A stretch of DNA of 64,000 nt from Curtobacterium sp. VKM Ac-2865 (GTDB lineage Bacteria > Actinomycetota > Actinomycetes > Actinomycetales > Microbacteriaceae): contig NZ_JADKRZ010000006.1 in assembly GCF_015350905.1 (NCBI RefSeq), forward strand, positions 248,001 through 312,000, written 5' to 3'. The position numbers were made by a program, and so were the translations under genes. Positions 34,309 to 42,532 of the stretch are shown one piece after another (within the stretch, counting starts at the first letter, position 1; the number at the start of each line of letters is the position of its first letter). Under the pieces are notes generated by a model. It searched no databases, was not told the origin of the DNA, and saw nothing but the letters and a program-made list of their open reading frames with translations.

Positions 34309-35406
34309 GTGGACTTCGAAGAACGACTGGCAGCACTCGCTGTCAAGGTGCAGAACCAGCGCGAGGCGATCCAGACCGAAGAGGCGACGAAGAACGCGTT
34401 CGTCATGCCCTTCATCTCGACGATCCTCGGGTACGACGTGTTCAACCCGCTCGAAGTCGTCCCGGAGTTCACCGCTGACGTCGGGGTGAAGCGTGGCGAG
34501 AAGGTGGACTACGCGATCATGCGCGATGGTGAGGTGCAGATCCTCATCGAGTGCAAGAAGTCGACGGAGCCGCTCAAGATCGAGCACGCATCGCAGCTCT
34601 TCCGGTACTTCTCGGTCACGAACGCCCGGATCGCGGTCCTCACGAACGGCGAGGTCTACAACTTCTACACGGACCTCGACGCCCCGAACAAGATGGACGA
34701 CCGCCCGTTCCTCGTGCTCGACCTGAGTGACATCGACGAGACGCTGCTGCCGGAGCTCCGCAAGCTGACCAAGGACGTCTTCGACCTCGACTCGATCATC
34801 AGCGCCGCCGAGGAGCTCAAGTACGTCGGCGCCATCAAGCGGGAGATCGCGGCGCAGTTCCGCGAGCCCGACGAGGCGTTCGTCAAGCTGTTCACCGCGC
34901 GCGTCTACGAGGGGCGCTTCACGCAGGAGGTGAAGACGCAGTTCTCGACGCTCGTGGCCAAGGCGTCGAAGCAGTACCTCAACGAGCAGGTCAACGACCG
35001 CCTGAAGACCGCGTTGGGGGCCTCGTACTCCGCCCCGATCCAGACGACTCCCGTCGCGGAGCCGATCACGAGTGAAGCCGCGGCCGAGGACGACCTCGCA
35101 CGCGACACCGAGATCGCGACGACGCTCGAGGAGCTCGAGGGCTACCAGATCGTCAAGGCGATCGCCTGCAGCGAGGTCAAGCCCGAACGCATCGCGCACC
35201 GTGACCAGAAGTCGTACTTCGCCGTCCTGCTCGATGACAACAACCGCAAGCCCATCGCTCGCCTGTGGTTCAACGGCAAGAAGCAGAAGTACCTGGGACT
35301 CTTCGACGACGACAAGGTCGAGACCAAGCACGCCATCGAGTCCCTGGACGGCATCTACGAGCACGCGGAGGCGATCCGCGGCGCCGTTGCCCGTTACGCC
35401 GACTGA
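34309..35406 (+). CDS. HsdR_N-type PD-(D/E)XK nuclease-like protein
   Basis: A 365-residue protein resembling the N-terminal nuclease domain of type I restriction R subunits. The active-site pattern is visible: Asp67 in KVDYAI, then Glu81-x-Lys83 in LIECKKS. The typical front (EEATKNAFVMPFISTILGYDVFNPLEVVPEF) is present. No helicase motor and no hsdM/hsdS genes are nearby, so it is not a standard restriction system. The C-terminal part (about 270-365) looks like a separate small domain of unknown fold. A strong AGGGGAG precedes the GTG. Homologues are often labelled 'restriction endonuclease subunit R'; the real role is unknown. Confidence 0.78.
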   Translation: MDFEERLAALAVKVQNQREAIQTEEATKNAFVMPFISTILGYDVFNPLEVVPEFTADVGVKRGEKVDYAIMRDGEVQILIECKKSTEPLKIEHASQLFRYFSVTNARIAVLTNGEVYNFYTDLDAPNKMDDRPFLVLDLSDIDETLLPELRKLTKDVFDLDSIISAAEELKYVGAIKREIAAQFREPDEAFVKLFTARVYEGRFTQEVKTQFSTLVAKASKQYLNEQVNDRLKTALGASYSAPIQTTPVAEPITSEAAAEDDLARDTEIATTLEELEGYQIVKAIACSEVKPERIAHRDQKSYFAVLLDDNNRKPIARLWFNGKKQKYLGLFDDDKVETKHAIESLDGIYEHAEAIRGAVARYAD

Positions 35407-35447
35407 GGCGAAGCGGGTGCCTCGGGGTCGACCGTAAGCTCGACACG

Positions 35448-35588
35448 ATGACCTCCCGAGCCGCCAGCCCCTGGAGTTCCGCGCGTGGAGCGGGACGTGA
35501 GCCGGGCGGCGGTCCGGTGACGAGCCTCCCGGGAGGCTCGGCCCACGTCGAGCACGCGACCCGCGTCGACGGGGCGGTCACCCCGTGA
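35448..35588 (+). CDS. Possible leaderless micro-ORF before the AlkD-like gene
   Basis: A 46-residue frame (MTSRAASPWSS...) starts at an ATG placed 7 nt after TAAGCT (35435-35440), the leaderless spacing used in this window. It ends in a GTGA overlap with the next gene. It contains the 20-bp palindrome at 35521-35540. The peptide is Gly/Ser/Arg-rich with no domain, so it may be a leader for translational coupling or the remnant of an older start. Low certainty. Confidence 0.35.
   Translation: MTSRAASPWSSARGAGREPGGGPVTSLPGGSAHVEHATRVDGAVTP
35521..35540. repeat. Palindromic REP-like element, short form
   Basis: The perfect 20-bp palindrome CGAGCCTCCCGGGAGGCTCG is made of two GAGCCTCCCG half-sites of the repeat family found at 37594-37637, 44631-44670 and 48412-48455. 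Confidence 0.65.
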
Positions 35589-36220
35589 GCCGCGCCACCG
35601 CCGAGGACGTCCTGGTCGCCTTCGCGCGGACCGAGGGGGACGTCGCCGCTGCGCGACGCGTGGCCAGGCGCTTCGCCGGCCTCGACGACGGCGAGCGGTC
35701 GGCGCTGCTGTGGAGCGAGGACCCCGGCGCGCGGCTGCTCGCGGTCGTGCTGCTCGTGCAGGCGATGCGGGAGCGGGCGGACCCGGAGCTGACGGACGAG
35801 TACCTGGCGGCGGCGCGGGCGGAACGGCTCGACCGCGCCGACCTGGTCGACATCGCCGCGGAGGAGCTGGTCGGTGCGCCGATGGTCGGCGGGACGACCG
35901 GTCCGCTGTTCGCGCTCGTGAAGTCCGACGTGGCCTGGGTGCGGCGGATCGCGGTCGTGGCGACGCTGGCGTTCGTGAAGCAGGGCGACGCCGAGGTGCC
36001 GCTCGCGATCGCCGGCCGGGTCGTCCGGGAGCGCGGGGACACCGTGCAGAGCGCCCTCGGCTGGGTGCTCCGCGAGGTCGGCAAGCGGGCGTCCGAGCCA
36101 GCGCTCGTGGCGTTCCTCGAGCAGCAGGGACGGTTCCTGACCCGGGGCGCGCTGGAGACGGCGACCGAACACCTGCCGCCGGCCGTCCGTGACCGGCTGC
36201 GCGAGGGCCGCGCGAGCTGA
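35585..36220 (+). CDS. AlkD-like DNA alkylation repair protein
   Basis: A 211-residue all-helical HEAT-repeat protein that fits the DNA alkylation repair (AlkD/AlkC) family, with the characteristic late motif GWVLREVGKR. AlkD removes positively charged alkylated bases such as N7-methylguanine without base flipping. The GTG start overlaps the stop of a possible leader ORF. The 3' end carries a 16-bp tandem duplication that includes the stop codon. The central Trp and Asp residues cannot be mapped with certainty by eye, so activity is inferred. Confidence 0.75.
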   Translation: MSRATAEDVLVAFARTEGDVAAARRVARRFAGLDDGERSALLWSEDPGARLLAVVLLVQAMRERADPELTDEYLAAARAERLDRADLVDIAAEELVGAPMVGGTTGPLFALVKSDVAWVRRIAVVATLAFVKQGDAEVPLAIAGRVVRERGDTVQSALGWVLREVGKRASEPALVAFLEQQGRFLTRGALETATEHLPPAVRDRLREGRAS

Positions 36221-36236
36221 GGGCCGCGCGAGCTGA
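36205..36236. repeat. 16-bp tandem duplication at gene end
   Basis: GGGCCGCGCGAGCTGA occurs twice back to back (36205-36220 and 36221-36236). The first copy holds the last codons and stop of the AlkD-like gene; the second lies just after it. Confidence 0.85.
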
Positions 36237-36254
36237 GCGCCGCCCCGGTGCCTG

Positions 36255-36620
36255 CTACGCCTGCTGGCCCTCGGCGAGGATCGTCGTCAGCGCCGCGATC
36301 ACGCCGTCGCGCACCTCGATGACGTCGACGCCACGCGCTACCGGGTCGCCCACGGGACCGAAGCCCCAGGACAGTGCGCCGTGGGAGGCCGAGACGTAGC
36401 GGCGGCCCTCCTCCGCGAACTGGAACGCGCCGGGCGTCGGGTCGAGGAGTGCGGCGGCCTTGGCCTCGAGGGCGTCCCACCCGGTGACGGAGCCCTCCGG
36501 GTCGGTGAAGACGACGTCGGGCGCGTAGGTGCGCTCGATCGCGGCCCGGCGGGCGGCAGCGTCGCGGTTGCCGAAGACGTCGTGCAGGTTCGCGGTGAGG
36601 AGCTCAGCGGTGGTCGACAT
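36255..36620 (-). CDS. SnoaL/NTF2-like protein
   Basis: A 121-residue protein with the cone-shaped NTF2 fold pattern: a helical start (ELLTANLHDVFGN), then YAPDVVFTDPEGSVTGWDAL and C-terminal strands ending DVIEVRDGVIAALTTI. This is typical for SnoaL-like polyketide cyclase or steroid-isomerase-like proteins, usually of unknown role in such contexts. TAGGCT (plus-strand 36627-36632) lies 6 nt before its ATG, so it is probably leaderless. It is divergent from the phosphotransferase gene. Confidence 0.8.
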   Translation of the reverse strand: MSTTAELLTANLHDVFGNRDAAARRAAIERTYAPDVVFTDPEGSVTGWDALEAKAAALLDPTPGAFQFAEEGRRYVSASHGALSWGFGPVGDPVARGVDVIEVRDGVIAALTTILAEGQQA

Positions 36621-36665
36621 GCTCGGAGCCTAGGCGCAGCCGGTGTCCACGAGGAGGATGAGGGC

Positions 36666-37589
36666 ATGCAGCACACCGACGTGCCAGACCTCCCCGACCT
36701 GCCCGACGTCCCTGACCGTCCGCCGATCGACGCCGCCCTCGTCGAGCGCCTCGTCGCGGAGCAGTTCCCCGCGTGGTCGGGGCTTCCGGTGCACGAGGTC
36801 GACGTGCAGGGCTGGGACAACCGCACGTACCGACTCGGCGACGACCTGAGCGTCCGCCTGCCGAGCGCCGCGGCCTACGTCCCCGCGGTGGAGAAGGAGC
36901 AACGGGTGCTGCCGTACCTCGCGCCGCTGCTGGACGTCGCGGTGCCGGAACCGGTCGCGCTCGGTCGTCCGGGCAGCGGCTACCCGTTCCCGTGGTCCGT
37001 CCGGCGGTGGCTCCCCGGGTCCGTCGCGGCACGGGTGGACGTCGACCGGCCCGCGCTCGCGGCGGACGTCGGGCAGGCGCTCCGGCAGCTCCGCTCGGTG
37101 CCTCCTGGGGACGGTCCGGCGCCGGGTCCGCACTCCTTCGACCGGGGTGCGCACCCGTCCGTGTACGCGGACCAGGTCGAGCGCGCCCTCACGGCCCTCG
37201 GCGACGCGGTCGACCAGCTGGCCTGTCGCCAGGTCTGGGACGCGGCGTGCGCGTCGAGCTGGCAAGGACCCGGTGTCTGGTTCCACGGCGACGTCGCGGC
37301 GACGAACCTGCTGGTCGACGGCGGCGGCCGGCTGTCGGCGCTCATCGACTTCGGCACGTGCGGTGTGGGCGACCCGGCGTGCGACCTGGTGCTGGCGTGG
37401 ACGTTCCTCGACCACACGGGCCGCCGGGTGTTCCGCGACGCGGTCCGGCTCGACGCTGACACGTGGGCTCGCGGGCGTGGGTGGTCGCTCTGGAAGGCGC
37501 TCATCATGCTGGCCGGCAGCGCCGGCCCGGGGGACTCCGCGACGTGGCAGGCGGTGCTGGCCGCCACGCTCGCCGACCCGGTCGTCTGA
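36666..37589 (+). CDS. Aminoglycoside phosphotransferase family kinase
   Basis: A 307-residue APH-fold kinase. The catalytic loop is WFHGDVAATN (His207, Asp209, Asn214) and the metal-binding segment is IDFGTCGVGDPACDL (Asp228). The N-terminal lobe carries VRLPSAAAYV with the ATP-lysine position replaced by Arg/other residues. The fold covers antibiotic, homoserine, choline and macrolide kinases, so resistance cannot be assumed. GAGGAGG precedes the ATG. The start has a short Pro/Asp repeat (LPDLPDVPD). A palindromic element follows the stop. Confidence 0.83.
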   Translation: MQHTDVPDLPDLPDVPDRPPIDAALVERLVAEQFPAWSGLPVHEVDVQGWDNRTYRLGDDLSVRLPSAAAYVPAVEKEQRVLPYLAPLLDVAVPEPVALGRPGSGYPFPWSVRRWLPGSVAARVDVDRPALAADVGQALRQLRSVPPGDGPAPGPHSFDRGAHPSVYADQVERALTALGDAVDQLACRQVWDAACASSWQGPGVWFHGDVAATNLLVDGGGRLSALIDFGTCGVGDPACDLVLAWTFLDHTGRRVFRDAVRLDADTWARGRGWSLWKALIMLAGSAGPGDSATWQAVLAATLADPVV

Positions 37590-37593
37590 GTTC

Positions 37594-37637
37594 CGGACTG
37601 GAGGCTCGTGCCTGAGCCGAGACGAGCCTCCCGTCCG
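37594..37637. repeat. Palindromic REP-like element, copy 2
   Basis: 16-bp arms (CGGACTGGAGGCTCGT at 37594-37609 and 37622-37637) with one mismatch and a 12-nt loop, starting 5 nt after the phosphotransferase stop. It is likely a terminator as well as a repeat. Confidence 0.75.
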
Positions 37638-37737
37638 CAACGGGGCTGAGAGGGCACCACGGGTCGGGCGCGTACCCAGGAGGGGGACGTGAGCCGACCC
37701 ACCCGGCCGGCTCGACCCCGCGACGAGAGGAGCGCTC

Positions 37738-38931
37738 ATGCGCGCACTGACCTGGCAGGGCACCGAGAAGGTGTCCGTCGAGACCGTTCCCGACCCCACC
37801 ATCCAGGAGCCGACCGACGCCATCGTGCGGATCACCTCCACGGCGATCTGCGGCTCCGACCTGCACCTGTACCGGGTGCTCGGCCCGTACATCGACAAGG
37901 GCGACGTCCTCGGCCACGAGCCGATGGGCATCGTCGAGGAGGTCGGCTCCGCCGTCACGAACCTCAAGGTCGGCGACCGCGTCGTCGTCCCCTTCAACAT
38001 CTCCTGCGGGCACTGCTACATGTGCAAGCGCGGGCTGCAGTCCCAGTGCGAGACCACCCAGGTCACGGAGTACGGCAGCGGTGCCGCGCTCTTCGGCTAC
38101 ACGAAGATGTACGGCCAGGTCCCCGGTGGCCAGGCCGAGTACCTCCGCGTGCCGCACGCCGACTACGGCCCCATCGTGATCCCGGACGACGGCACCCCCG
38201 ACGACCGCTGGCTGTTCATGAGCGACATCCTGCCGACCGCCTGGCAGGCCGTGCAGTACGCCGACGTGCCCGAGGGCGGCACGCTCGCGGTGCTCGGCCT
38301 CGGCCCGGTCGGGCAGTTCGCCGCCCGCATCGGCAAGCACCTCGGATACCGCGTGCTCGCCGTCGAGCCGGAGCAGGTCCGTCGCGACCTGGCGGCGAAG
38401 TACGGCATCGAGACGTTCGACATGTCGAAGGACCTGGTCTCCGAGCTCGTCGACCTGACCGACGGCCGCGGCCCGGACGCCGTCGTCGACGGTGTGGGCA
38501 TGGAGGCGCACGGCAACCCCGTCGCCGGCTTCGCCCAGCGCGCTGCGGGGCTGCTGCCCGACAAGCTCGCGCAGAAGGCCATCGAGACCGCTGGTGTCGA
38601 CCGGCTCGACGCCGTGCACACCGCGATCGACCTGGTCCGCCGCGGCGGCACCGTCTCGCTCAGCGGCGTCTACGGCGGCATGGCCGACCCGATGCCGATG
38701 ATGACGCTGTTCGACAAGCAGATCACCATCCGCGAGGGCCAGTGCAACGTGAAGCGCTGGATCGACGACATCATGCCGCTCGTCTCCGACCCGTCGGACC
38801 CGCTCGGCACGCTCGACCTGACGTCGCACCGCGTGTCGCTCGAGGACGCCCCGCACATGTACGAGGTCTTCCAGAAGAAGCAGGACAACTGCGTGAAGGT
38901 CGTCCTCGACCCCGCCATGGCCGCGGCGTGA
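37738..38931 (+). CDS. Zinc-dependent formaldehyde-dehydrogenase-like enzyme
   Basis: A 397-residue medium-chain dehydrogenase. Catalytic zinc ligands are Cys38 and His60-Glu61; structural zinc Cys are 90, 93, 96 and 104. The Rossmann motif is VLGLGPVGQFA. Its length and the insertions (GYTKMYGQVPGGQAEYLRVP) match the glutathione-independent formaldehyde dehydrogenase-like group. The reaction is NAD-linked aldehyde or alcohol oxidation. GAGAGGAG precedes the ATG. It is translationally coupled (GTGA) to an epimerase-like gene. Confidence 0.88.
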   Translation: MRALTWQGTEKVSVETVPDPTIQEPTDAIVRITSTAICGSDLHLYRVLGPYIDKGDVLGHEPMGIVEEVGSAVTNLKVGDRVVVPFNISCGHCYMCKRGLQSQCETTQVTEYGSGAALFGYTKMYGQVPGGQAEYLRVPHADYGPIVIPDDGTPDDRWLFMSDILPTAWQAVQYADVPEGGTLAVLGLGPVGQFAARIGKHLGYRVLAVEPEQVRRDLAAKYGIETFDMSKDLVSELVDLTDGRGPDAVVDGVGMEAHGNPVAGFAQRAAGLLPDKLAQKAIETAGVDRLDAVHTAIDLVRRGGTVSLSGVYGGMADPMPMMTLFDKQITIREGQCNVKRWIDDIMPLVSDPSDPLGTLDLTSHRVSLEDAPHMYEVFQKKQDNCVKVVLDPAMAAA

Positions 38932-39956
38932 CCCGAGTCGTCGTCGTCGGCGCGACGGGCAACGTCGGGACCGCCGTGCTCCGTCGCCTGTCGGCGGAGT
39001 CGGACGTCCAGGTCGTCGGGGTCGCCCGACGGCTGCCCGACCTGCACACCGCGCCGTACGGCGACGCTGTCTGGAACGCCGTCGACGTCGGGGCTCCGGA
39101 CGCGGTCGACCAGCTGGTCGCCGTGTTCCGGGGCGCCGACGCGGTGGTGCACCTGGGGTGGGCCCTGCAGCCGACGCACGACATCCCCACGCAGTACCGG
39201 ACGAACGTCGTGGGCACGGCGAACGTGCTCGAGGCGGTCGCCCGCGCCGAGGTCCCGCAGGTCGTCGTCGCGTCCTCGGTCGGCGCCTACCGCGGCGTCG
39301 ACGTCGAGGGCAAGCGCCGTCGCGTCGACGAGTCCTTCCCGACCGACGGCATCCCGACCGCCACCTACGCCATCCACAAGGCGGAGAACGAGCGGGCGAT
39401 GGACGCCTTCGCCGCCGCCCACCCCGACGTCGTGCTGACACGCCTGCGCCCCGGGTTGATCTTCCAGCGGGCCGCCGCCGCCGAGATCCGCGGCCTGTTC
39501 CTCGGGCACCTGGTGCCCATGCGGGCCGTCCGGTGGATCCAGTGGGCCGTGCTGCCCCTGCCGTACCCGTTCGTGTTCCAGGCCGTGCACGCGGACGACG
39601 TCGCCGACGCCTACTGGCGCACGATCGACCGTCGAGCCGGCGGCGCGTTCAACATCGCCGCCGAACCGGTGCTCACGCCGCCCCGCATCGCGCGGGTCCT
39701 GCGCATGCGCGGTGCCGTCCGCATCCCGCTCGGCCTGCTCCGTGGGATCGTCACCCTGACGTGGCGCCTGCGGCTGCAGCCGACGGACGCCGGCTGGATC
39801 GACATCGCGGCGTCCGTCCCGGTGATGGACACGGGCCGTGCCCGCACGGAACTCGGGTGGGAGGCTCGCCACACCGCCACGGACGCCCTCCGTGACCTGG
39901 TGGCCGGGTTCGCGACCGAGACGAACGTCCCGGGGTCGGGTCCCCTCAAGGGCTAG
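38928..39956 (+). CDS. NAD-dependent epimerase/dehydratase family protein
   Basis: A 342-residue extended-SDR protein. The GTG start leads straight into the Rossmann motif (VVVVGATGNVGTAV). The active-site Ser lies in VVASSVGAYRG and the Tyr-x3-Lys in TYAIHKAENE. Substrates of this family are nucleotide sugars or small carbonyl compounds; the C-terminal half does not show which. It overlaps the upstream dehydrogenase by 4 nt, so the two enzymes may act in sequence. Confidence 0.85.
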   Translation: MTRVVVVGATGNVGTAVLRRLSAESDVQVVGVARRLPDLHTAPYGDAVWNAVDVGAPDAVDQLVAVFRGADAVVHLGWALQPTHDIPTQYRTNVVGTANVLEAVARAEVPQVVVASSVGAYRGVDVEGKRRRVDESFPTDGIPTATYAIHKAENERAMDAFAAAHPDVVLTRLRPGLIFQRAAAAEIRGLFLGHLVPMRAVRWIQWAVLPLPYPFVFQAVHADDVADAYWRTIDRRAGGAFNIAAEPVLTPPRIARVLRMRGAVRIPLGLLRGIVTLTWRLRLQPTDAGWIDIAASVPVMDTGRARTELGWEARHTATDALRDLVAGFATETNVPGSGPLKG

Positions 39957-40004
39957 CGGCTCGACCGCGACGGGGTGGTCGGTGCCGACCGGCAGACTGG
40001 GGGC

Positions 40005-40682
40005 ATGGCCCGATCCTCCGCGAAGTCCTCCGGCACCGACGCCCCGCGCATCACGTTGACCGCTCCGTCCGACCTCACCGACTGGGCTCCCGGGCCGGGG
40101 GACGTGCTGACCGGCGACCGCATCGACGGCCGACGGATCGCGTTGCTGGACCTGGCGGGGGAGCGGCTGCCGGACCTCGAGCTCGAGGAGTGCGTCGTCG
40201 AGGTGCTCCACGCCGACGCCGCCGACCTGCGGGGACTCCGCGTGCGCGACACCGTCATCGAGAGCCTTGACGCACCGGTGCTTCGGGCGTCGAGCAGTTC
40301 GTGGCGGGAGGTCCGGGTCGCCGGCGGGCGCATCGGGTCCGCCGAGCTGTACGACGCGGGACTGAACGGCGTCGAGTTCGTCGGCATGAAGCTCGGGTTC
40401 GTGAACCTCCGCGGTGCCACGATCACCGACGTGGTGTTCCGCGACTGCGTCATCGACGAGCTCGACATCGCCGACGCCCGACTGCTGCGCGTGTCCTTCG
40501 AGGGCACCCGCATCCGCGCCGCCGAGGGCTCGAACACCCGCATCGAGCACGTGGACCTGCGCGGCGCCGACCTCGACCGGGTCGAGCGGCTCGAGGGCTT
40601 CCGCGGTGCGACGATCGGCGCCGACCAGCTCTACACGCTCGCCCCGCTGCTGGCCGCGCAGGCGGGGTACCGCGTCGCCTGA
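40005..40682 (+). CDS. Pentapeptide-repeat-type protein
   Basis: A 225-residue protein with a short basic N-terminus followed by a repeating five-residue pattern (for example LRGLRVRDTVIESL, NLRGATITDVVF and DLRGADLDRVE). This should form a right-handed beta helix. Known pentapeptide proteins mimic DNA (gyrase protection) or serve as scaffolds; no specific role can be assigned. CAGACT 6 nt before the ATG resembles the local leaderless -10. The 3' flank carries repeat copy B. Confidence 0.8.
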   Translation: MARSSAKSSGTDAPRITLTAPSDLTDWAPGPGDVLTGDRIDGRRIALLDLAGERLPDLELEECVVEVLHADAADLRGLRVRDTVIESLDAPVLRASSSSWREVRVAGGRIGSAELYDAGLNGVEFVGMKLGFVNLRGATITDVVFRDCVIDELDIADARLLRVSFEGTRIRAAEGSNTRIEHVDLRGADLDRVERLEGFRGATIGADQLYTLAPLLAAQAGYRVA

Positions 40683-40686
40683 CCTC

Positions 40687-40804
40687 GCACGGTGCGAGCC
40701 GCGCCCCCGCACCCGGCGCCGCACCGTGCGCGCTGCTCCGGCCCGTGCGAGGTTGCACACCCGGTGCAGCCCGACAAGCCCGCACGGAGTGGTCAACCTC
40801 GCAC
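40687..40804. repeat. GTGCGAGGTT inverted-repeat element, copy B
   Basis: Outer hairpin: GTGCGAGGTTG (40745-40755) and its complement (40794-40804), with 38 nt between. An extra perfect 9-bp hairpin, GCACGGTGC/GCACCGTGC (40687-40695 and 40721-40729), lies just upstream. It sits between convergent genes. It shares flanking sequence with copy C. Confidence 0.75.
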
Positions 40805-40830
40805 CACGGCGGGCCGCACGACGGCGGGCC

Positions 40831-41805
40831 TCACCGCCCGGCGTCGACGAGCGCCAACGCCGCGGCCAGGTCCGCCTGCACGAGGTCCCCGTGCACGGCA
40901 GCACCCGCCATCGTCCCGGCGGCGGCGGACGCGATCACCGTGGCCATCGGAGACGCCACGTTGCCCGCGGCCCACACCCCGGGGACGTCGGTCGCTCCCG
41001 TCGGCCCGACCGGGACAGCGCTGGCGATCCGGTGGTCGCCCATGAACTGGTCCACGGCGACGAGCCCCAGGCCCTCGAGCCCGTCGACCCGCGCCTCGGC
41101 CGTGCTCGCCGTCGCCAGGGCGTCGAGCTCCACCACGGAGCCGTCGTCGAGCTCGACGCCCGACAGACGACCGTCGACGGCGAGGACCCGGGTCACGCCG
41201 GCATCCACGACCCTGATGCCACGGGCTGCGAAACCTGCTCTGGCGGTGTCGTCGGCGAACGCGGGGTCGACGACGAACGCCGTCACGTCGTCGCTCAGCG
41301 CGCGGAACATCAGTGCGTGGTGCGCGCCGAACGGGGTCCCGACGAGCACCCCGATCCGCCGGTCGCGGATCTCCCACCCGTGGCAGAACGGGCAGTGCAC
41401 CACGCCGCGGCCCCACTGCTCCGCGAGCCCGGGCACCTCCGGCAGGACGTCCACGGCGCCGGAGGCGACGACCATGCGCCGAGCCGACACCTGCTCGCCG
41501 GAGTCGAGGGTGGCGGTGAAGCCGACCGGGTCGCCGTCCGCGACGGGTCCGGCGGTCGCGGCCACGAGCCTCCCGGCCGTGACGGTGACGCCGTACCGGG
41601 CCACCTCCTCGCGACCGGTGCGGAGCAGGTCGGAGGGCGCGGCGCCCTCCTGTCCGAGGTAGTTGTGGACGCCCTCGGCGCGGGCGTTGCGGGGTTCGCC
41701 CGCGTCGACGACCAGGACGGACCGGCGGGACCGGCCGAGGATGAGTGCTGCGGCGAGGCCGGCGGCTCCGCCGCCGATGACGATGACGTCGTGAGTGTTG
41801 GACAT
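40831..41805 (-). CDS. Thioredoxin-reductase-like flavoprotein
   Basis: A 324-residue class II pyridine nucleotide-disulphide oxidoreductase. FAD motif near the start is VIGGGAAGLAAALILGRS; the redox motif is CPFC at about 138-141 (HCPFCHGWE). The second half has a C-terminal FAD-binding GVWAAGNVASP. The NADPH motif is degenerate (GVLVGTPFGAHHALM), so it may not be a true thioredoxin reductase; no thioredoxin gene is adjacent. It is divergent from an XRE-cupin regulator, its likely controller. Confidence 0.86.
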   Translation of the reverse strand: MSNTHDVIVIGGGAAGLAAALILGRSRRSVLVVDAGEPRNARAEGVHNYLGQEGAAPSDLLRTGREEVARYGVTVTAGRLVAATAGPVADGDPVGFTATLDSGEQVSARRMVVASGAVDVLPEVPGLAEQWGRGVVHCPFCHGWEIRDRRIGVLVGTPFGAHHALMFRALSDDVTAFVVDPAFADDTARAGFAARGIRVVDAGVTRVLAVDGRLSGVELDDGSVVELDALATASTAEARVDGLEGLGLVAVDQFMGDHRIASAVPVGPTGATDVPGVWAAGNVASPMATVIASAAAGTMAGAAVHGDLVQADLAAALALVDAGR

Positions 41806-41836
41806 GCGCACATCGTGCGGCTGGCGTCGCTCTCCT

Positions 41837-41862
41837 GGCAAGATTCGTTGCCGGTCTGGCAA
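41837..41862. promoter_or_regulatory. Candidate operator, alternating GGCAA/TTGCC half-sites
   Basis: GGCAA (41837-41841), TTGCC (41848-41852) and GGCAA (41858-41862) alternate with 5-6 nt gaps. They lie in the promoter region shared by the flavoprotein and the XRE-cupin regulator, and are likely the regulator's site. Confidence 0.6.
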
Positions 41863-41871
41863 CATGGAGCC

Positions 41872-42480
41872 ATGGGACACGACCAGGAGGCTCGGCACGC
41901 GCCACGGACGACGGCACAGGTCGTCGACGGGGTCGGCCCACGGCTGCGGACGCTGCGGCAGCGACAGGACGTCACCCTCGCGGCGCTGGCGGAGCGCACG
42001 GGCATCTCGGTCAGCACGCTCTCGCGGCTGGAGTCCGGGCAGCGGAAGCCGACGCTGGAGCTCCTGCTGCCGCTCGCGCAGGCGTACCAGGTGCCGCTCG
42101 ACGACCTCGTGGGGGCGCCGCGGACCGGGGATCCGCGGGTGCACCTGAAGCCCGAGCAGCACGGCGACCGCGTGGTGGTGCCGCTGACCCACCGGACCGG
42201 GGGCGTGCGCTCGTTCAAGCAACTGTTCCCGCCGAACTCGCCGGGCGGGGAGCCCTCGCTCCGGACGCACGAGGGCTACGAGTGGCTCTACGTGCTGTCC
42301 GGTCGGCTGCGACTGCTGCTCGGTGAGCACGACCTCGACCTCGGGCCGGGTGAGGTCGCCGAGTTCGACACCCACACGCCGCACTGGATCGGCAACGTCA
42401 CGGACCAGGTGACCGAGGTGCTGTGCCTGTACGGGCCGCAGGGCGAGCGCGCCCACGTGCGGTCCCGTCCCGCGTCCTGA
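41872..42480 (+). CDS. XRE-cupin regulator
   Basis: A 202-residue regulator. N-terminal HTH (about 20-78: LRTLRQRQDVTLAALAERTGIS and TLSRLESGQRKPTLELL). C-terminal cupin barrel (about 105-190) with EGYEWLYVLSGRLRLLLG and GEVAEFDTHTPHWIGN. Cupin regulators sense small molecules or redox state. It is divergent from the thioredoxin-reductase-like gene; GGCAA/TTGCC half-sites between them suggest joint control. The ATG at 41872 is used; another ATG 8 nt upstream is out of frame. Confidence 0.87.
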   Translation: MGHDQEARHAPRTTAQVVDGVGPRLRTLRQRQDVTLAALAERTGISVSTLSRLESGQRKPTLELLLPLAQAYQVPLDDLVGAPRTGDPRVHLKPEQHGDRVVVPLTHRTGGVRSFKQLFPPNSPGGEPSLRTHEGYEWLYVLSGRLRLLLGEHDLDLGPGEVAEFDTHTPHWIGNVTDQVTEVLCLYGPQGERAHVRSRPAS

Positions 42481-42532
42481 GCGTGGCCGGCGGGCCGACG
42501 CTGGCTTCGCACGGTGCGCGCTGTCTCGGCCG

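Noticed and set aside
34309..35406. Complete type I restriction system
   Set aside because: No methylase, specificity subunit or helicase domain occurs in or near the gene.
36666..37589. Aminoglycoside resistance gene
   Set aside because: Only the general APH kinase motifs are visible; the fold has many non-resistance members.
37638..37690. CTGAGAG-containing leader before the zinc dehydrogenase, reminiscent of a TPP riboswitch
   Set aside because: The second conserved half (GAACCTGA and pairing partners) is missing and the downstream gene is not thiamine-related.
40831..41805. Classical thioredoxin reductase/thioredoxin pair
   Set aside because: CPFC is present instead of the usual CATC-like motif, the NADPH motif is degenerate and there is no thioredoxin gene.
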